Part shown: piece by piece, positions 25,001 through 34,300 of the stretch
Layout of the letters: each line of letters begins with the position of its first letter
Numbering within the stretch: position 1 is the first letter of the stretch
NCBI GenBank assembly: GCA_905178155.1
Contig: CAJINV010000013.1
Coordinates: 176,344 to 240,343, forward strand
Direction: 5' to 3'
DNA length: 64,000 nucleotides
Source of the DNA: Amoebophrya sp. A120
Taxonomy: Eukaryota; Sar; Dinophyceae; Syndiniales; Amoebophryaceae
The notes under the pieces: model-generated
Database searches by the model: none
What the model was told of the DNA's origin: nothing
The model's input: only the letters and a program-made list of their open reading frames with translations
Position numbers and translations under genes: made by a program

Positions 25001-27690
25001 ATCGAACCTCGCCACAAGGGGTAGTCAGCAAAGACAGTGTCGAAGAGTCGCCACAAAAGCGCCCACACTCTGTGGATACCGCGTTCGCGGTCCACCAACG
25101 AAGGAAGAATCGCAGAGGAGATCCGTGCGCGTGTCAGTTGGAAGAAAACTGCCCCGCTGCTTGCAGTGCATTGCTCCTCTCCCTTTTCGATCTTCTCGAC
25201 CTCTTGCTCCAATTCGGTGACAGCCAGGGCACTGGCCTTCCGCAGTGCTTCAGCCCGAATACGCACACTGATGTCGTATCACGATGGAAAAGGCCTCCAC
25301 ACCTAGTGCAGTTCCCCGCGAAGCGGATTCAATGGCATCCTCAATTCAGGCCCGGCGCCGCCGCAAATCCGACAAACACAAATGGTGAAAGACAGAGCAA
25401 TACATTAAATGCAAAATAAATTGTAGTTGGTTCTTCTCGTTTATCAAGTACTTTTGTTTGCCAGAAACAGTGTCATAGGCATCGCCTTCTCTCTATTTGT
25501 GTAAATATACTAATGTTGGGTTTGTGTTTGTGATTTTGTAGTGCCGTCCTCTACTTTCTGAGCCCTGAAGTAATCCGCCTCCGAAGCGAACGCACTGGGT
25601 GGTTGCAGTATTTTGATTCATTGCGATACAGTATCACCCGCGAAGATTTCTACGTTCTCCCCCATCCGTATGTGAGTTTCTGTCGCCGCTTGTTGCGGAG
25701 TTGCAGACGCCGAGCTCGGAATCGTCTGCCGATGCAGCAGGATTTCGCAGATGGGGTTTTCCGTTCTGACAGAGCACTTCTTTACCGTCTGCACCAAAAG
25801 CGCACGGTGGTCCAAGGAAGGCCTTGAAGCAGGAGAGTCACCACTAGGGCTGACGGTGCCTTCACCACCGTCATCCTCTGGCGCGCATTCCTCTTTTTGC
25901 TTCCGCTTCCGTGTTTCCGACAGGAAGTTAGCTTCCGTCACCGCGTGCAGTGCGACGAACGAGTCAAGCGTCTGCTGTTGCGCTTCTGATGAAGCAGCTG
26001 CGCGTAACACTTCATCCGCAAGAGCGGTCAGCCAAACGTCGTCCACAGCTTGTGACAGAGTTCTTGCTGGATTGCTTACAGTTACTGGTGTTCCGGCCGC
26101 AAGCGGCGCCTCTAGCTGTTTAACAGGAACGGGAAACGACGCCAACTCGTTCCACGTGCTTGCAGTGGCGGAGGGGCCGACTGCGGTCTGCGCTGTTGTG
26201 GCTGCGTCCTCCATTCCTTCCACTGCCAGGGCGAACGACATGAAAAAAGGTTTCTTCGCGTCGTCCGCACGGGGCGGCAACGTGACAGACACTTCCTCGC
26301 CATCCGCGAACAGCCACGGCAGGCTCGTCTCCGTTAGCTCCACAAGTTGCGCCTCACCCTGGTGCTGCTGTGTTTGCCAAATTTCAATGTCGTCCGCGAG
26401 CCGGCGGATCTCAGCGTCGGAAGTGACTACTTGGCTGGGTCCCGAACACCGGTCCTCTGGCACTCCATGGCCAGCACCGACAAAGTCAGACAGGCGCGCG
26501 CACGCCTGCCGGACGAGGCTCTGCTTGCTTTCAGCGAGGTGACGCCATGTGACGCGAGTTCGAATCTGTACAGTTTGGAACGTCGCCAGCACTGAGTCGG
26601 AAACCCCTGGCGGGCGTCTTGTTGGCCCGTGCGCCGTCGCCATCGAGAATGTCGTGGGACGATAAAACTGCAGGCGCACCGCCGAAGTCCCACTGCTGGC
26701 GTTGTCGTCGTGCGACGACGAGAGGTTCAGCATGATTGGTGCCGTGAGTGGCGGTTCCCAGAGTGCAAAATCGACTGCGTTTACCCGCGGCTCGGACGCG
26801 CTCCACAAGCCATTCATGCGGCTTTCCTTGAAGTTCAGCATAGGAAGCAGTTGTGGATGTTCCTGAATGTCCGTGCTTGCACCAGCGAGCGCCGATCGAA
26901 AATCTTCGAGCGCGGGCGGCGGCTCTGACCCTAGACGAGCCGGCCTGAATGGGCTCTCCAGAGGGAACGGAACGTAGGTTACATTCGGTGTCGCTTCACC
27001 TGTAGAGTTTATTCCGCCGTAGTTTAGGACTATGGGCACCTGCACGTGGACGCCAGGGCCTGCCCACTGAAACACCAGCTCGTCTCCCGGCCGCAAGGCG
27101 TTCCAGCACGTACTCAATGCGGATGGAGAACAGGCTTGTAGCGGCGATTTCATTTCTTTAGGCTCGTTGTCATCCACTTGTCTTCTATTTCCGAACACTG
27201 ACGCACCACGGACCAGGACTCGGTAGCCATGTTCGTCGATTGTTTCCACCGAAACCCGAAGCAGCGACGCAAGAGCGTTCTCCACTTGAACTTGAAGCAA
27301 GGGGTGGTCTTGCACGGTCCAACCCATCCCCGCGGCCCAGGTCGCCTGCACGGCGAGGTCGAAGGGTTCACCATTGCCCAGCTCCAAGCTCTCGGCTGTC
27401 CATGCGTTTTGCGGAGAAACGGGAACGCGAAAATCCGTCTGAGTTGCGCCTCCTCCAGATGGAGCGTATAGGAGGAAAACGCCGTCCGCTGTTGGAAATT
27501 GGCATCCCGTCGGACATTCGACGGAAAGTAGGTTGCGGCCGTCACGCACACGCTCAGCATCATCATCATCGAGCGAGTACGTAGGGTCACACGTTGGATC
27601 ACAACAGCCCCAGTTGTTGCATTTTTCAGGGAAACTGGGCTCGGAAGCTACGAGGCGAACACTATCAAGACGAAGCCGCGGCTTTACTTA
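11174..27690 (-). CDS. Giant multi-exon SecA-like ATPase gene (gene-level span)
   Basis: About 15 exons, ~12.4 kb of coding sequence and ~4,100 residues in the tentative model. I checked donor/acceptor pairs and phase for the joins 24341-23326/23253-23109, 21707/21391, 20269/20180, 19675/19365, 18895/18542, 17277/17010, 16405/16052, 13662/13377 and 13176/13037; all are GT...AG and keep the frame. The centre is a SecA-type motor; the C-terminal third carries TPR-like, coiled-coil, hydrophobic and OTU-like regions. Bacterial SecA pushes preproteins through SecYEG. Large eukaryotic proteins with SecA-like motors are known mainly from genome annotation, and what they move is not established. The joins near 25.3-25.6 kb and 22.7-23.1 kb are not resolved, and the true 5' end may lie further right. 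No plastid or bacterial SecA layout (length, C-terminal zinc tail) is present. Confidence 0.65.
13176..13377 (-). CDS. SecA-like gene, small helical exon
   Basis: 202-nt exon bounded by CTTCCAG|GTCCG and CGCTG|GTCCAT. Phase 1 in and phase 2 out both fit its neighbours, which is strong support for it. Encodes a helical segment (PLEVAVQLLEISKVAAQI ... HQLGPALQRAANTMQ ... IFNYIKNHYDAVYTTMLL) with no recognised domain. Confidence 0.7.
13662..14042 (-). CDS. SecA-like gene, exon following the hydrophobic domain
   Basis: 381-nt exon. Encodes SSMAWGRFYTGYVQAAVKEAF, then a moderately charged helical stretch (VKRIINEHLKPDVYRTL, ELANGIKTYIGNVAKAL). The donor C|GTATCT at 13661 joins in phase to the next exon. 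The acceptor is less certain: GGAAAAG|TG at 14042 keeps the frame with an upstream phase-1 donor, but TTTTGCAG|T a few bases on is a better-looking site. No known domain. Confidence 0.6.
14298..14776 (-). CDS. SecA-like gene, hydrophobic glycine-rich domain
   Basis: Encodes about 160 residues beginning HVAFPLKYEEGGGFIGIHG, then PINWWDFAG and a long non-polar stretch with AVSQMVGGTVLAIFGGCNLA and EGIADMITAVRDIVINRSFSW ... AQWGINKAVSISVSLLTAGA. At least two segments are long and apolar enough to insert in or lie on a membrane. A similar W-rich, glycine-rich module follows the motor in other large eukaryotic SecA-like proteins as far as I recall; that is memory, not a search. Both exon borders are approximate, and the upstream intron (to 15531) is long, about 750 nt. 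Confidence 0.6.
15531..16052 (-). CDS. SecA-like gene, coiled-coil exon
   Basis: 522-nt exon after a TTTTTTTGTAG|GAT acceptor; starts DTHISIYHGMAAQIRNVMG. Residues run into a heptad-rich, highly charged stretch (ALAEVTERLREVEKEIREAE ... KKETRENLQKQKEDVEGKLE ... LKKDREDTENDSQKKTQYEK), predicted coiled coil, ending WARRNNHELSLGS ... GFDRL at a CTT|GTGGGT donor. The open frame continues to 15168, but its composition turns non-coding, so the rest is treated as intron. Confidence 0.6.
16246..16327. repeat. Intronic diverged repeat, copy 1
   Basis: About 80 bp in the intron 16053-16404, from CATTGTCATG to TTCGGACACAGGAG, matching 58015-58092 (TTATTGTCATGCGTACCC ... TTCGGACGCAGGAG) at roughly 75-80 percent by eye. 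Its origin is unknown. Confidence 0.5.
16405..17010 (-). CDS. SecA-like gene, TPR-like exon
   Basis: 606-nt exon from TTCAG|GTATGTCCG (17010) to CTG|GTGTAG (16405), phase 0 at both ends. Encodes VCPKTGPKGDEWKS, then YFLLAEANKAITDRKFDRAL, a Cys-containing turn (CDRDEECAANCSGGMC), and AQAWYSRGIAHLGRYGKDE. These are paired-helix sequences resembling tetratricopeptide repeats but degenerate. A protein-contact role is an inference from that resemblance. Confidence 0.6.
17277..18542 (-). CDS. SecA-like gene, second half of the SecA motor
   Basis: 1,266-nt exon from TTTTCTGCAG|TGCGG to TAT|GTATCA, both phase 0. It carries RDYIIRAGIVQWALASVDAM, then IELID-type text (IKLELIDSTNTGCISDTSQY), GGLAQFLQLKHGLTITSNGF, FKKYEKIFGLTGTLGDAETS, GRAVLVICKSLKVAKKF, GTIIVATNIAGRGTDINL, GGLHVIITFRPLNDRVQQQN and VGRTSRTGNRGTAQLILS. 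These match, in order, the SecA substrate-cross-linking / GLTGT motif III region and the second RecA-like fold, with motif V (GRGTDI) and arginine-finger motif VI (GRxxRxGxxG). The key motor residues are intact, which argues for an active ATPase. The end of the exon is Arg/Asp-rich with no recognised domain. Confidence 0.85.
18895..19365 (-). CDS. SecA-like gene, exon between the two motor halves
   Basis: 471-nt exon starting LVVGEDATISVGVFSAAQTQ after AAAAAG and ending at GAA|GTACCA (an alternative donor AAA|GTGTCT lies 15 nt on, also in phase). Contains PGYGTLTFELHPQFPPCGND, a Ser/Gly/Pro/Ala linker and DWTNYLSQKIEAMLRQGVRD. In bacterial SecA this position holds the preprotein-binding domain; the sequence here does not resemble it, so a lineage-specific insert is likely. 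Confidence 0.6.
19675..20180 (-). CDS. SecA-like gene, first half of the SecA motor (Walker A and B)
   Basis: 506-nt exon, phase 2 bases in and phase 0 out, from GGCCCAG|CTCCC to TGCAAG|GTAACA. Encodes GRLGQVPTGEGKTMIVAILA (Walker A; compare the TGEGKT of SecA), VDIITASEELAKPAAEEM (motif Ia region), and YQVAIIDESDSLMVDGKG, the DEAD-box equivalent in the SecA form (DExDSxLxD). It also contains FADLRYRFAEEHQEGGGRG. The residues needed for nucleotide binding and hydrolysis are present. The preceding exon ends with RPRATQLFAIL, in the place of the SecA Q-motif (RPYDVQLIGG), supporting the join. Confidence 0.85.
20269..21391 (-). CDS. SecA-like gene, helical region before the motor
   Basis: 1,123-nt exon from TTTTTTTCAG|CTTCTC to CACAG|GTAATG. 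Mostly helical: LLSTHATLLHGTTFIKTIAA ... EEVLQIRLRGWRALNANEDI ... ALLRVWPLQEVLLVVDRFKT ... QLHERFVKVAFPGGVELTAQ. Near the end, VNIYEVIAVVCEGFAKTNGG then KRPRATQLFAILAQLDAF fits the segment that immediately precedes Walker A in SecA-like motors. It then runs through an acidic and Gln/Ala/Ser/Thr linker to the intron. Confidence 0.75.
21707..22735 (-). CDS. SecA-like gene, Ser-rich exon
   Basis: The open frame runs 22735-21635; the 3' border is taken at GAT|GTTCTT (21707), which fits the next acceptor in phase. Content: FALPDAYLSQRFLPQVAA, an Ala/Pro linker, QYLSLEYQFRFVFGSVFARN, AAWTTLIAHVYERICRDHAA, HLEEIIELIGNWANVSVAVE, then a long Ser/Thr/Pro tract, then LNWLADQLRVLRPDSATLGR. No recognised domain. 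The 5' border and the join to the 145-nt exon at 23109-23253 are unresolved, so a further small exon may exist in between. Confidence 0.65.
23109..23253 (-). CDS. SecA-like gene, 145-nt exon
   Basis: Bounded by GGATCAG|GATAAA and by the strongest donor seen in the window, TTTGAT|GTAAGT. Its phase fits the exon upstream (ATGTG|GTATCT at 23325). Encodes IKLHASRLSMCYIFLKQSDE ... LGQQSALSEPRRLCGYVCFA ... LQFD. No domain recognised. The 72-nt intron before it is short. Confidence 0.65.
23326..24341 (-). CDS. SecA-like gene, N-terminal-half exon
   Basis: 1,016-nt exon from ATGCTGCAG|TCCGCC to ATGTG|GTATCT. Encodes SANSGAPSVYAEFRTGPVFA, a helical charged stretch, LASDFLVIRLADSATPGDPQ, FRAIADQLLRLRVLLDEKEN, and near its end PGIQFVVWEADGDQVPRKWR then VVHHSAVLLPEAERREEIEG. 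The last two stretches could form beta strands carrying a His (VVHHSAVLLP), superficially like the end of an OTU peptidase fold. The matching Cys motif is not seen, so I do not call it. Confidence 0.65.
24481..25260 (-). CDS. SecA-like gene, helical exon with hydrophobic segment
   Basis: Open frame with coding composition: VRIRAEALRKASALAVTELE ... FFQLTRARISSAILPSLVDR ... RVWALLWRLFDTVFADYPLW ... MTPFLSFMLFLPGFAASLMH (an apolar stretch that could span a membrane) ... KLSRLRHRSRLQIAFTKLSA, then a second apolar stretch VGLFPTLISGLVGLLVVLAR. The 3' border (GTAGCC or GTGGTT, both phase 0) fits the next exon. The 5' border (CATCAG|T) needs a phase-2 donor that I do not find in the exon to the right, so a missing micro-exon, a non-standard border or a sequence error should be considered. 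Confidence 0.6.
   Translation of the reverse strand: MRAEALRKASALAVTELEQEVEKIEKGEEQCTASSGAVFFQLTRARISSAILPSLVDRERGIHRVWALLWRLFDTVFADYPLWRGSIDAMTPFLSFMLFLPGFAASLMHLCFSCEGKLQLEKSSATAIGQLLSSAGSLDGAHEKRLLEEAAASENGSSLFKRFQLKLSRLRHRSRLQIAFTKLSALMEESEQEPGAQPNGGGAPPDNSVARTKTTEVEGLVGLFPTLISGLVGLLVVLARYPNEYRSDLVANLCDVVLA
25618..27690 (-). CDS. SecA-like gene, probable first large exon (Cys-rich start, beta-rich body)
   Basis: About 680 codons. The frame extends right of the first start-like codon (GTG, 27549) through VRLVASEPSFPEKCNNWGCC and DPTCDPTYSLDDDDAE to an in-frame stop near 27,690, so the exon probably starts at an acceptor near there. The body is beta-rich: VECPTGCQFPTADGVFLLYA, TAESLELGNGEPFDLAVQAT, FALWEPPLTAPIMLNLSSSH, then an Arg/Thr linker and LFADGEEVSVTLPPRADDAK. 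The Cys cluster at its start looks like a disulphide-bonded extracellular segment; no signal peptide was found. It ends GDTVSQ at 25618, or at GT sites just before. Assignment to the SecA-like gene rests on strand, spacing and composition. Confidence 0.6.
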
Positions 27691-27929
27691 TTACTTGCAT
27701 CTTTGCGCTGGTGTCTCTGTATCCGTATGTGCTAGTCGCGAAATCGATCATACCTCTCTGATGCACTGTACACAACAGGGCAGCACTCCCACGCGCTATG
27801 CATAACAGTCTCGGGCAGCACTGAGCCAAGCAATACCTGTAGCTCAAATTGTAATTGGGTTCTACAGGTAGTAGTAAGTTGTACTGCAGCTTTCGAGGAA
27901 CAAGCCGACGCAAATGACTGAAGGGATCC

Positions 27930-28206
27930 TCAGAGGCGCAAAAATGCAAGCGGATCATGCAAGCAGCATGCTTCATCCAGATAAAGCTCGTTGTTTGATT
28001 CGTCCCCCAACACCGCCCGAACAGGATCGCCGGAATGGTGGAGCTTGTTCTCCATGACAAGCCTGATGCAAAGCTCAACCTGTTGAGGAGAGCTTAGCTC
28101 TCTGCATATGCGCTGCCGCTGTTCCGGAGTAGGATACTGCTTGCTTCTTGCGTCATCAATAGGGAGATGATAATCTTCATAATCCATCAAAGTGTAATCA
28201 TCTTGA
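27930..28206 (-). CDS. Short exon with acidic ending, probable gene 3' end
   Basis: After a TTTGGTGAGCGACTTTCAAG acceptor-like site, the frame reads DDYTLMDYEDYHLPIDDARS, then QRQRICRELSSPQQVELCIR and LYLDEACCLHDPLAFLRL, stopping at 27930. No GT donor is seen near the end, so this is most likely a true C-terminus. That would place a gene boundary between here and the SecA-like gene. Right-hand linkage to the exon at 28739-30254 is not proven, as phases do not match at the sites I tried. Confidence 0.5.
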
Positions 28207-28738
28207 AAGTCGCTCACCAAAGAAAACCAAGGAATTGTCAGGATGAAAAGTCGCGACACCCTGAGCCGTGAATTTGCGTGTCCTGTAAATGTAAGTAAAC
28301 TTTTACTTCCTTTCTCATCAAAATAAAGAACAAGGTAGAAGCTGCCAGCAAAGTATCTGTATAACCTCGTTAGAGAAAAGCGACTTTGCTGCGCCAGGAT
28401 GTCTGCAGTTTTCATTCTGTTACTGTTCGTTGTCTCTGAACGGTCACTGGTTTGCACGGCGCAACGGTAACTGAAGGCGTGGAGGTCGCTTACACGCTGC
28501 GTGTGCGTACAGCCGTTGCCCACTTTCCAATTTGGATGAAAACGCATAGCTATCACTAGGAAGAAGTCTACCTGCTGTACCTGTCCACTTCCGCGAGATG
28601 CAATAAAAATTTGTTGTGCGACGTACTATCTTTCCTGTGCATGCTGGGCCTGTTGTACCGTCATCATGCACAAAAAGTTCACATAGGAGGTTTCGACTTT
28701 GTAATCGAGCCGCTTTCAGGAAGAGAGGAACAAGTTGT

Positions 28739-30254
28739 TCAGTTGTAGACTCTTTTTTGCAGTTTCATAACATCATAATTTGCAGCGAGTATGCGCGCCC
28801 TGGCCGCAAAGTCCGGCATCAAAGATGAGTTCTTTTGTTCGGATGAAAGTTTCGTGGCGAAATGTTCGTATGCGCCGGAAGTGACGGTAGGCCAAAGAGA
28901 TTCGCTCATCAGTTCATCGTACGAAAGTATGCCGCGAGTCACTAGGCGCTTGTAGGGAACGTGCACACCAGGTGTGCGCGCTTCCGGTAGGCCGCGCAGC
29001 GGGTGCTCGGCCTGGTAGCCTGGCTGCACCCAACCAGCTTCTGAGCATGCACCTCCTGAATTTCCGGAAATATCCCAGATGGAAATAAGCACCTGCCCGG
29101 CCCGCTCGGCGACATCTGCCAGGGCGTGTAGTAGGTCCCGCAGATTGGTGAAGCCACGCCGTCCTACTTGCCGAGGGAAATAGTCACGCCGAAACAAGTC
29201 CTGATCTCGGTCATCTTGATGTGAGGAGCCTAAACCTGCCCTGACGTCGTTCATTTTGTGAAGCATGGACGCAACATTGGCAGCCGCGTGGCGTCGCAAC
29301 TGCTGGAGTTTGGACAAACCCAGATCCTCCTCGTCGCGTGGTCGGATGCTTGCAAAATAATTTTCGACTAGTTTCGGAGATTTTGGAGCGACTCCACCTG
29401 GCGCTCTGGCTCTCACCTCCTCATGAGCTGGCACCTCGTCCGGTTTCGCAATGGTGTGCACAAAATTCAGAATGACCTTTGCAGCGCTGCCGCTGCCGCT
29501 TTGATCCGAAGCGGAATACTGCGGCAATTCGCGTTCCAATCCGACCTGACTCAAGTACGCGATTTCCGGTAGTAGCGTTGCATCAGGAAGGTCTGTCCGC
29601 TCCTGTGCAGTATCGCGGTCATTGTCTGCACGAAAATGGTGCCTCGGTCGACCACCATCGCGGGTGCTCTGTTGTGTGTGCGGTCGAAAGGGTACCACGG
29701 CGGCGAGGTCCCGCAGGGTCCGTGCCAGGCACACGTACGGACGTTTGTCAAAAGCCGCGACGCAGGCAGGAAGAACCGGCGGAGAAGCCAGCACTGCCAA
29801 CAGTTCGCTGTAAGTCAACTCTATTCTCTCCACGTCTCTTCCTGCGATGTACTGATGTGTGAGGGTCTGGCGGGCAGATACTTCGATGATTTCGTGTGCT
29901 CCGTACAGGGTGTAGTGATTCTGAGACACAAGTTCCACTGGGCGCTTTTCGCTATGCTCATCGGCCAAGGGGGCAAGTTCCGTGATTGCTTTTTGGAGGG
30001 CATGTCTGACAAGGCCATGCAAGTGAAACTTGGAAAATAACGCGGCTTCGAAATAGATTTTCTGAATCACAGTGTCTAAGCGGCATCGAAAATCCCGCGC
30101 ACCATGTATAATAGCAGATCCGCCCTTCATCGTTTCTTCATCTTGGTAAAGCAGCTGGATTCGGCATGTATTTTCCTTCCGCTTCCAATTCCACTGCGGT
30201 CCTACGCGTTCTGCGAATGCATCACGATGTGGCCGATCTGGCTCCAGGTATACG
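28739..30254 (-). CDS. Large exon of an unrecognised giant protein
   Basis: The acceptor CCGGAG|CGTATACC (30254) joins in phase 2 with the donor AAGCG|GTAGGT of the exon at 30618-31210, giving WQQKRVYLEPDRPHRDAFAE. Content: VGPQWNWKRKENTCRIQLLY, IIHGARDFRCRLDTVIQKIY, YGAHEIIEVSARQTLTHQYI, ELLAVLASPPVLPACVAAFD, an Arg/Asp-rich linker, and GFTNLRDLLHALADVAERAG ... QVLISIWDISGNSGG. It ends LQKRVYN at 28739. No domain recognised. Confidence 0.6.
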
Positions 30255-30617
30255 CTCCGGAAGGACTATGGAAGTGCAGAAGCACGTAGGTAAGTTATTC
30301 TAGATTTGTTCGCGCCATAGGCAAGTCCTGCCTTGCAGTTGCGTAAAGTGGTGCTTTTTCGACACTGCAAATTAGCAGAGAAAACAGACGCAGTACTTCT
30401 TTCATTCGCGAAACACAAAAATAGAGACCAAAATGGCGTCTGCATCTCACTCCGGAGCGACACGTTATACATAACACTGACTCTGGCGTGCGAGTATTCC
30501 TTTCACGACGCCGAGAAAAAGATGGCGAGTGACTCCGATGATATAGGCCGCGGCAAATTGCCTCGGATGCCGCTTTGGTTTTTAGCTTTGCACGCGTCAA
30601 CCACAACGTTGACCTAC

Positions 30618-31210
30618 CGCTTCTGTTGCCATAAGTGGTCTACTTCGTCCCCGTGCATGGATTGCAAGATGGGCGAATCCATCAGGATATCGTGGGAGCC
30701 TTCGTAGGAGCCTTTCACGAACATGCGCGGGTGCAGGCCGTACACCACGTCGAGAAAAACCTGACTCTCATACGCGCTTATGTTCAAGCCTCCATGTATT
30801 CGATGCAGCTGCTCCTTCCGGATTTGGGCAAGGAACTCATCCGTGGTCAATGCACTGAGCGGTCGATCATCATTCCTGGCGGACGACTTCAACACGGCTC
30901 GCTCTACCTTGCTAGGAAGGGTCAAATATTGCTTGCTGTGATATAGCCATAGTGCAGGAAACTGCCACTCTTCCCACGACGTTTTCTCCCTGCCGAATCT
31001 GGTCCGGAGCCGGACCTCTTCTTGCGGTTGGAGTCGAAGTTCCTTCTCGACGAGACGAGTTAGATTTTGCATTTCTGTCTCGGACTCGGACCGCATGTCA
31101 ATTCCATACAGAGACTGTTTTTCTTTCGTTTGTGCGCTTTCGAAATGGATTCCGTACTTCGACAATTGGAAGAGACGCCAGTTAGGAAGGGACCAGTGGT
31201 CTGCGGCTCC
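30618..31210 (-). CDS. Exon of an unrecognised giant protein
   Basis: 593-nt exon after an excellent polypyrimidine acceptor (TTTCTTTTTCTTCGGCACAG). Starts GAADHWSLPNWRLFQLSKYG and carries TEMQNLTRLVEKELRLQPQE, VRLRTRFGREKTSWEEWQFP and QIRKEQLHRIHGGLNISAYE; ends at the strong donor CG|GTAGGT. No recognised family; it links confidently to the exon on its left. Confidence 0.65.
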
Positions 31211-31288
31211 CTGTGCCGAAGAAAAAGAAACCAGAGGCACTGCACCTGAACAACTTCAATCAAAGCCAGACAGTCGCAAATGTACGTC

Positions 31289-31368
31289 TGCCGAGATGGT
31301 GATCTCGGCATAGAGACAACAAGGAATATAATATTGCGAACTAGGCATTCTGAATGCGAAGCATTCAG
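31289..31368. repeat. Two short perfect hairpins in an intron
   Basis: 31289-31310 is a 9-bp stem (TGCCGAGAT / ATCTCGGCA) with a 4-nt loop. 31350-31368 is an 8-bp stem (CTGAATGC / GCATTCAG) with a 3-nt loop. Both lie in the putative intron between the exons at 31365-35216 and 30618-31210. Confidence 0.6.
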
Positions 31369-34300
31369 GAAAATGCCCAAGAATCCCGCCCGCCGGAGGC
31401 CGGGAAGACAGACAAATCCATGCATCTTTGCCAAAAGCTTTTGGTGAGTGCTGTTCCGGAGGTGCAGATGGCCAGGTTTTTTTTGCGTAAGTCATAATCA
31501 TTTTCCGTGCTGTGGTCCGTAAAGAGAACGCACTGGTCGTCCTCGCGAGCCCCAGAAATATTGCTGTCTTGCCTCCAAATAGTGGGCTCCTTGTTAACAG
31601 CAATATCGACGCTTTTTTTCAGCTCCTCCAGAACCAGCCGGGTGTAGGCTACGGACTGCATTGTATACACGCCGGCACAAGTGGACACAGCTGCCCTGGC
31701 CTCGCTTGCTTGCGACTGGGCTACAACAACTTTCCTTTTCTCCTCTGCACTGCTTTCGTGGGGGAGGAGCACCCGGTCAAACTCGTGCGGTTGTGCATCG
31801 AATAAGTGCTCTCCCATCCGCCCCTCTCTGTCATCACTGAAAGGTGGGAAAGGCGTAAATTCTTGCGACAACTGCCTGGAGACACCCATCAAGCCGTGTT
31901 TGCCCAGGACAAATGATTGCGCCCAGGACAAATAATCGCGCCGATGCTGCTTAGAAATAATGTTCACTTCGCGGTCCTCCTCGAGAGAGGATCGCTTTTC
32001 CGGACGTTTTGCCCTCTGGTGCAGGAGTGATTGGTGGGCGCGGCCCGTCTCGATGATTTCTTTTTGGAGTGCTTCGGAGCTTTTCCCCCACACTGGGTGA
32101 AATTTGCCAGTGGGGCGTCCAATCCGAAGCTGTAGCGCAGCCGGCTGTGTCCATTCGGGGTTGGAACGATAAACCAGGTGGCCGAAAATCGAAGCGACGG
32201 CGCGCGGACAGTGCCCAGCCTCCAGGCGGTCTCCATCCTGCGGAGACGATGCTTGGTTTTGTCTGTCCTGCACAGGCTCTGCGTGGTAGCCCACACATTC
32301 CCACGAAATCACGTCGGCAGGCGTCGGAACCCAACCACTCGAGAGATGATCACCCTTGGCAACTTCGATTTCGCGGTCGGAAATGAAAAAGGACTTGCTA
32401 TCCGTGTCGAAACGAAGAGGGCGGCTCAGCAGCGTCCACTCTCCTTTTCGTTTGCCTGAGTTGTGGTCTCTATGACGTATGCCTTCGGGGGCAGAAAAGT
32501 GCGTTCGTCTGCTCGAAATTTTACCGACGGCGAGGAGCTTGCAGGAGGGGTCGTCGCGCTCGCGAAGAGGCCTCCCATTCGCCATCGCGTCACCGGCGGC
32601 CTCCCGACCGCCTACAAAAGCCCGTTCGCCCTCCCTCGTATACTCCTCTATGATTGTTTCTTGTACTTCAACAGCAGATGCAATGTTGGACTCGAGCAGC
32701 TCCCAGCCATCAGGCGTAAGCGCGAGACGAAGACCGTCTATGCCGAACCTGGTGCTGTACGTGTCCACGGATGCGTAGGAGCGCACGGCCGTTGGTACGA
32801 AGAGCCCGTTGAGATGCACGGACGGAAAATTGTGCAGGCGAACCCCCTTCGAAGTGTCAACTTTTCGCAGGGGTACCTGAGACGCCAGTCTGACCCACAA
32901 TTTCCACGGGCCTTCTTCGGTCTTGTACGTGGTTGGCGCCTGTGGTGGGAAAATCAGATGTTCGGTATCGAAGCCGACAAACTGCACGCGTACCTGTGCC
33001 GCGGAGACTTCCAGAACTCGGCCGAGCCGTCCGTCGTTGATCGTCTCCCATTCGCCTTTTTGGATGCTGAGGGCCCGAAGTGCCGCTCCCTCGAGGTGCT
33101 TCAGCGCGGCAGGGTGCTTCATAATCACAAGGTCTCCAGTCTGCAACGCGACTACGGTCCTGGCTGTGCACGTGTCACATGACCGCTGCTGCCACGTAGT
33201 GCATTTTGAGGACGGTCGACTCACGAGACATTGGCACCTGGGTGCTCGCTCACCATCACGTGTATCACTATTAGGGGAATCACGTTTCTCGTTGACAATA
33301 AACCGGAAATTAGAGGAGCTCGTTTTCAGGAGTGCTCTCTCTTTTGAGGAGGAACTGAAATGATGGAGACAGTTTCGCTCGCAAACGTCCAGGGACATGC
33401 GACCGTAGAAGGAATAGGTGATCGATTGACCCCCTTCCTTAGAAGATTCCTCCAAGCACGCAAGACTGTGGGAATACGACACGCCGAACTCGTCTTGGGT
33501 CGTTAGAATGCCCGGCGCGTCCACATTGAATGACGATGCGAATCCACCCTTGGGTTGACCGCCCGTGCTTGTCCTGCTAACGAATTTATTAAACCGCGGT
33601 ACAAACGTTCCGGTATAAATGTTCCTTGCATCCAACGCAGCTGAAACGTTCCTTGTAGGGAAGAGCGCTGGGGACAGCGAGAGAAACCACTGGTACACAA
33701 CGAAACTCTGGTTGGGGCGGCTCCAGTACGGCAGACTCAGATGCCCACCCAGACCCACACCATACCGATCCAGGTCGGCACAGTCACCACCAGCGATACC
33801 GTTCAGCTGGGACACACCGTCCGCAGTATGACAGAAGCTTGCTGTGTAGATCTCCAGTTTGCCAACACCCGACAGGTCTACAGGAACTTGGTTTCGTTTT
33901 TTTCGGAAGCAGAAGGGCGCACAGCTGCGCTTCTTGCTGTCGGTCGGCGATGGGCCAGTTGCCGCCGTCCAGGCAACGACGAAAAATTCCCGGCGCTCAA
34001 TTTCTTGCAGGGCGTCCTCGAACGGTTGTTTGAGTTCTGCACCTTGCGGAAACCGGCGTTTGCTGGGGTCGAAGCTACGTAAGTGGGCGTGATGCGGCCG
34101 CAGTGGAATCCCCAGCACGTAGCTGCGAAGGACTTCCAAAAATGTCGTCTGACTCGTGTACCATTCACGCGCAAAAAATAAGGAGTCCTCTTCCACAAAG
34201 ACGTCTCTCGGAAGTTGCAGTCGGTTGACCTCGACCTCGATCGGAACGATTCGTGGTGTGCTCACTTCAAGCTGATCGTCTACCAGAACGTAGCGCGGAT

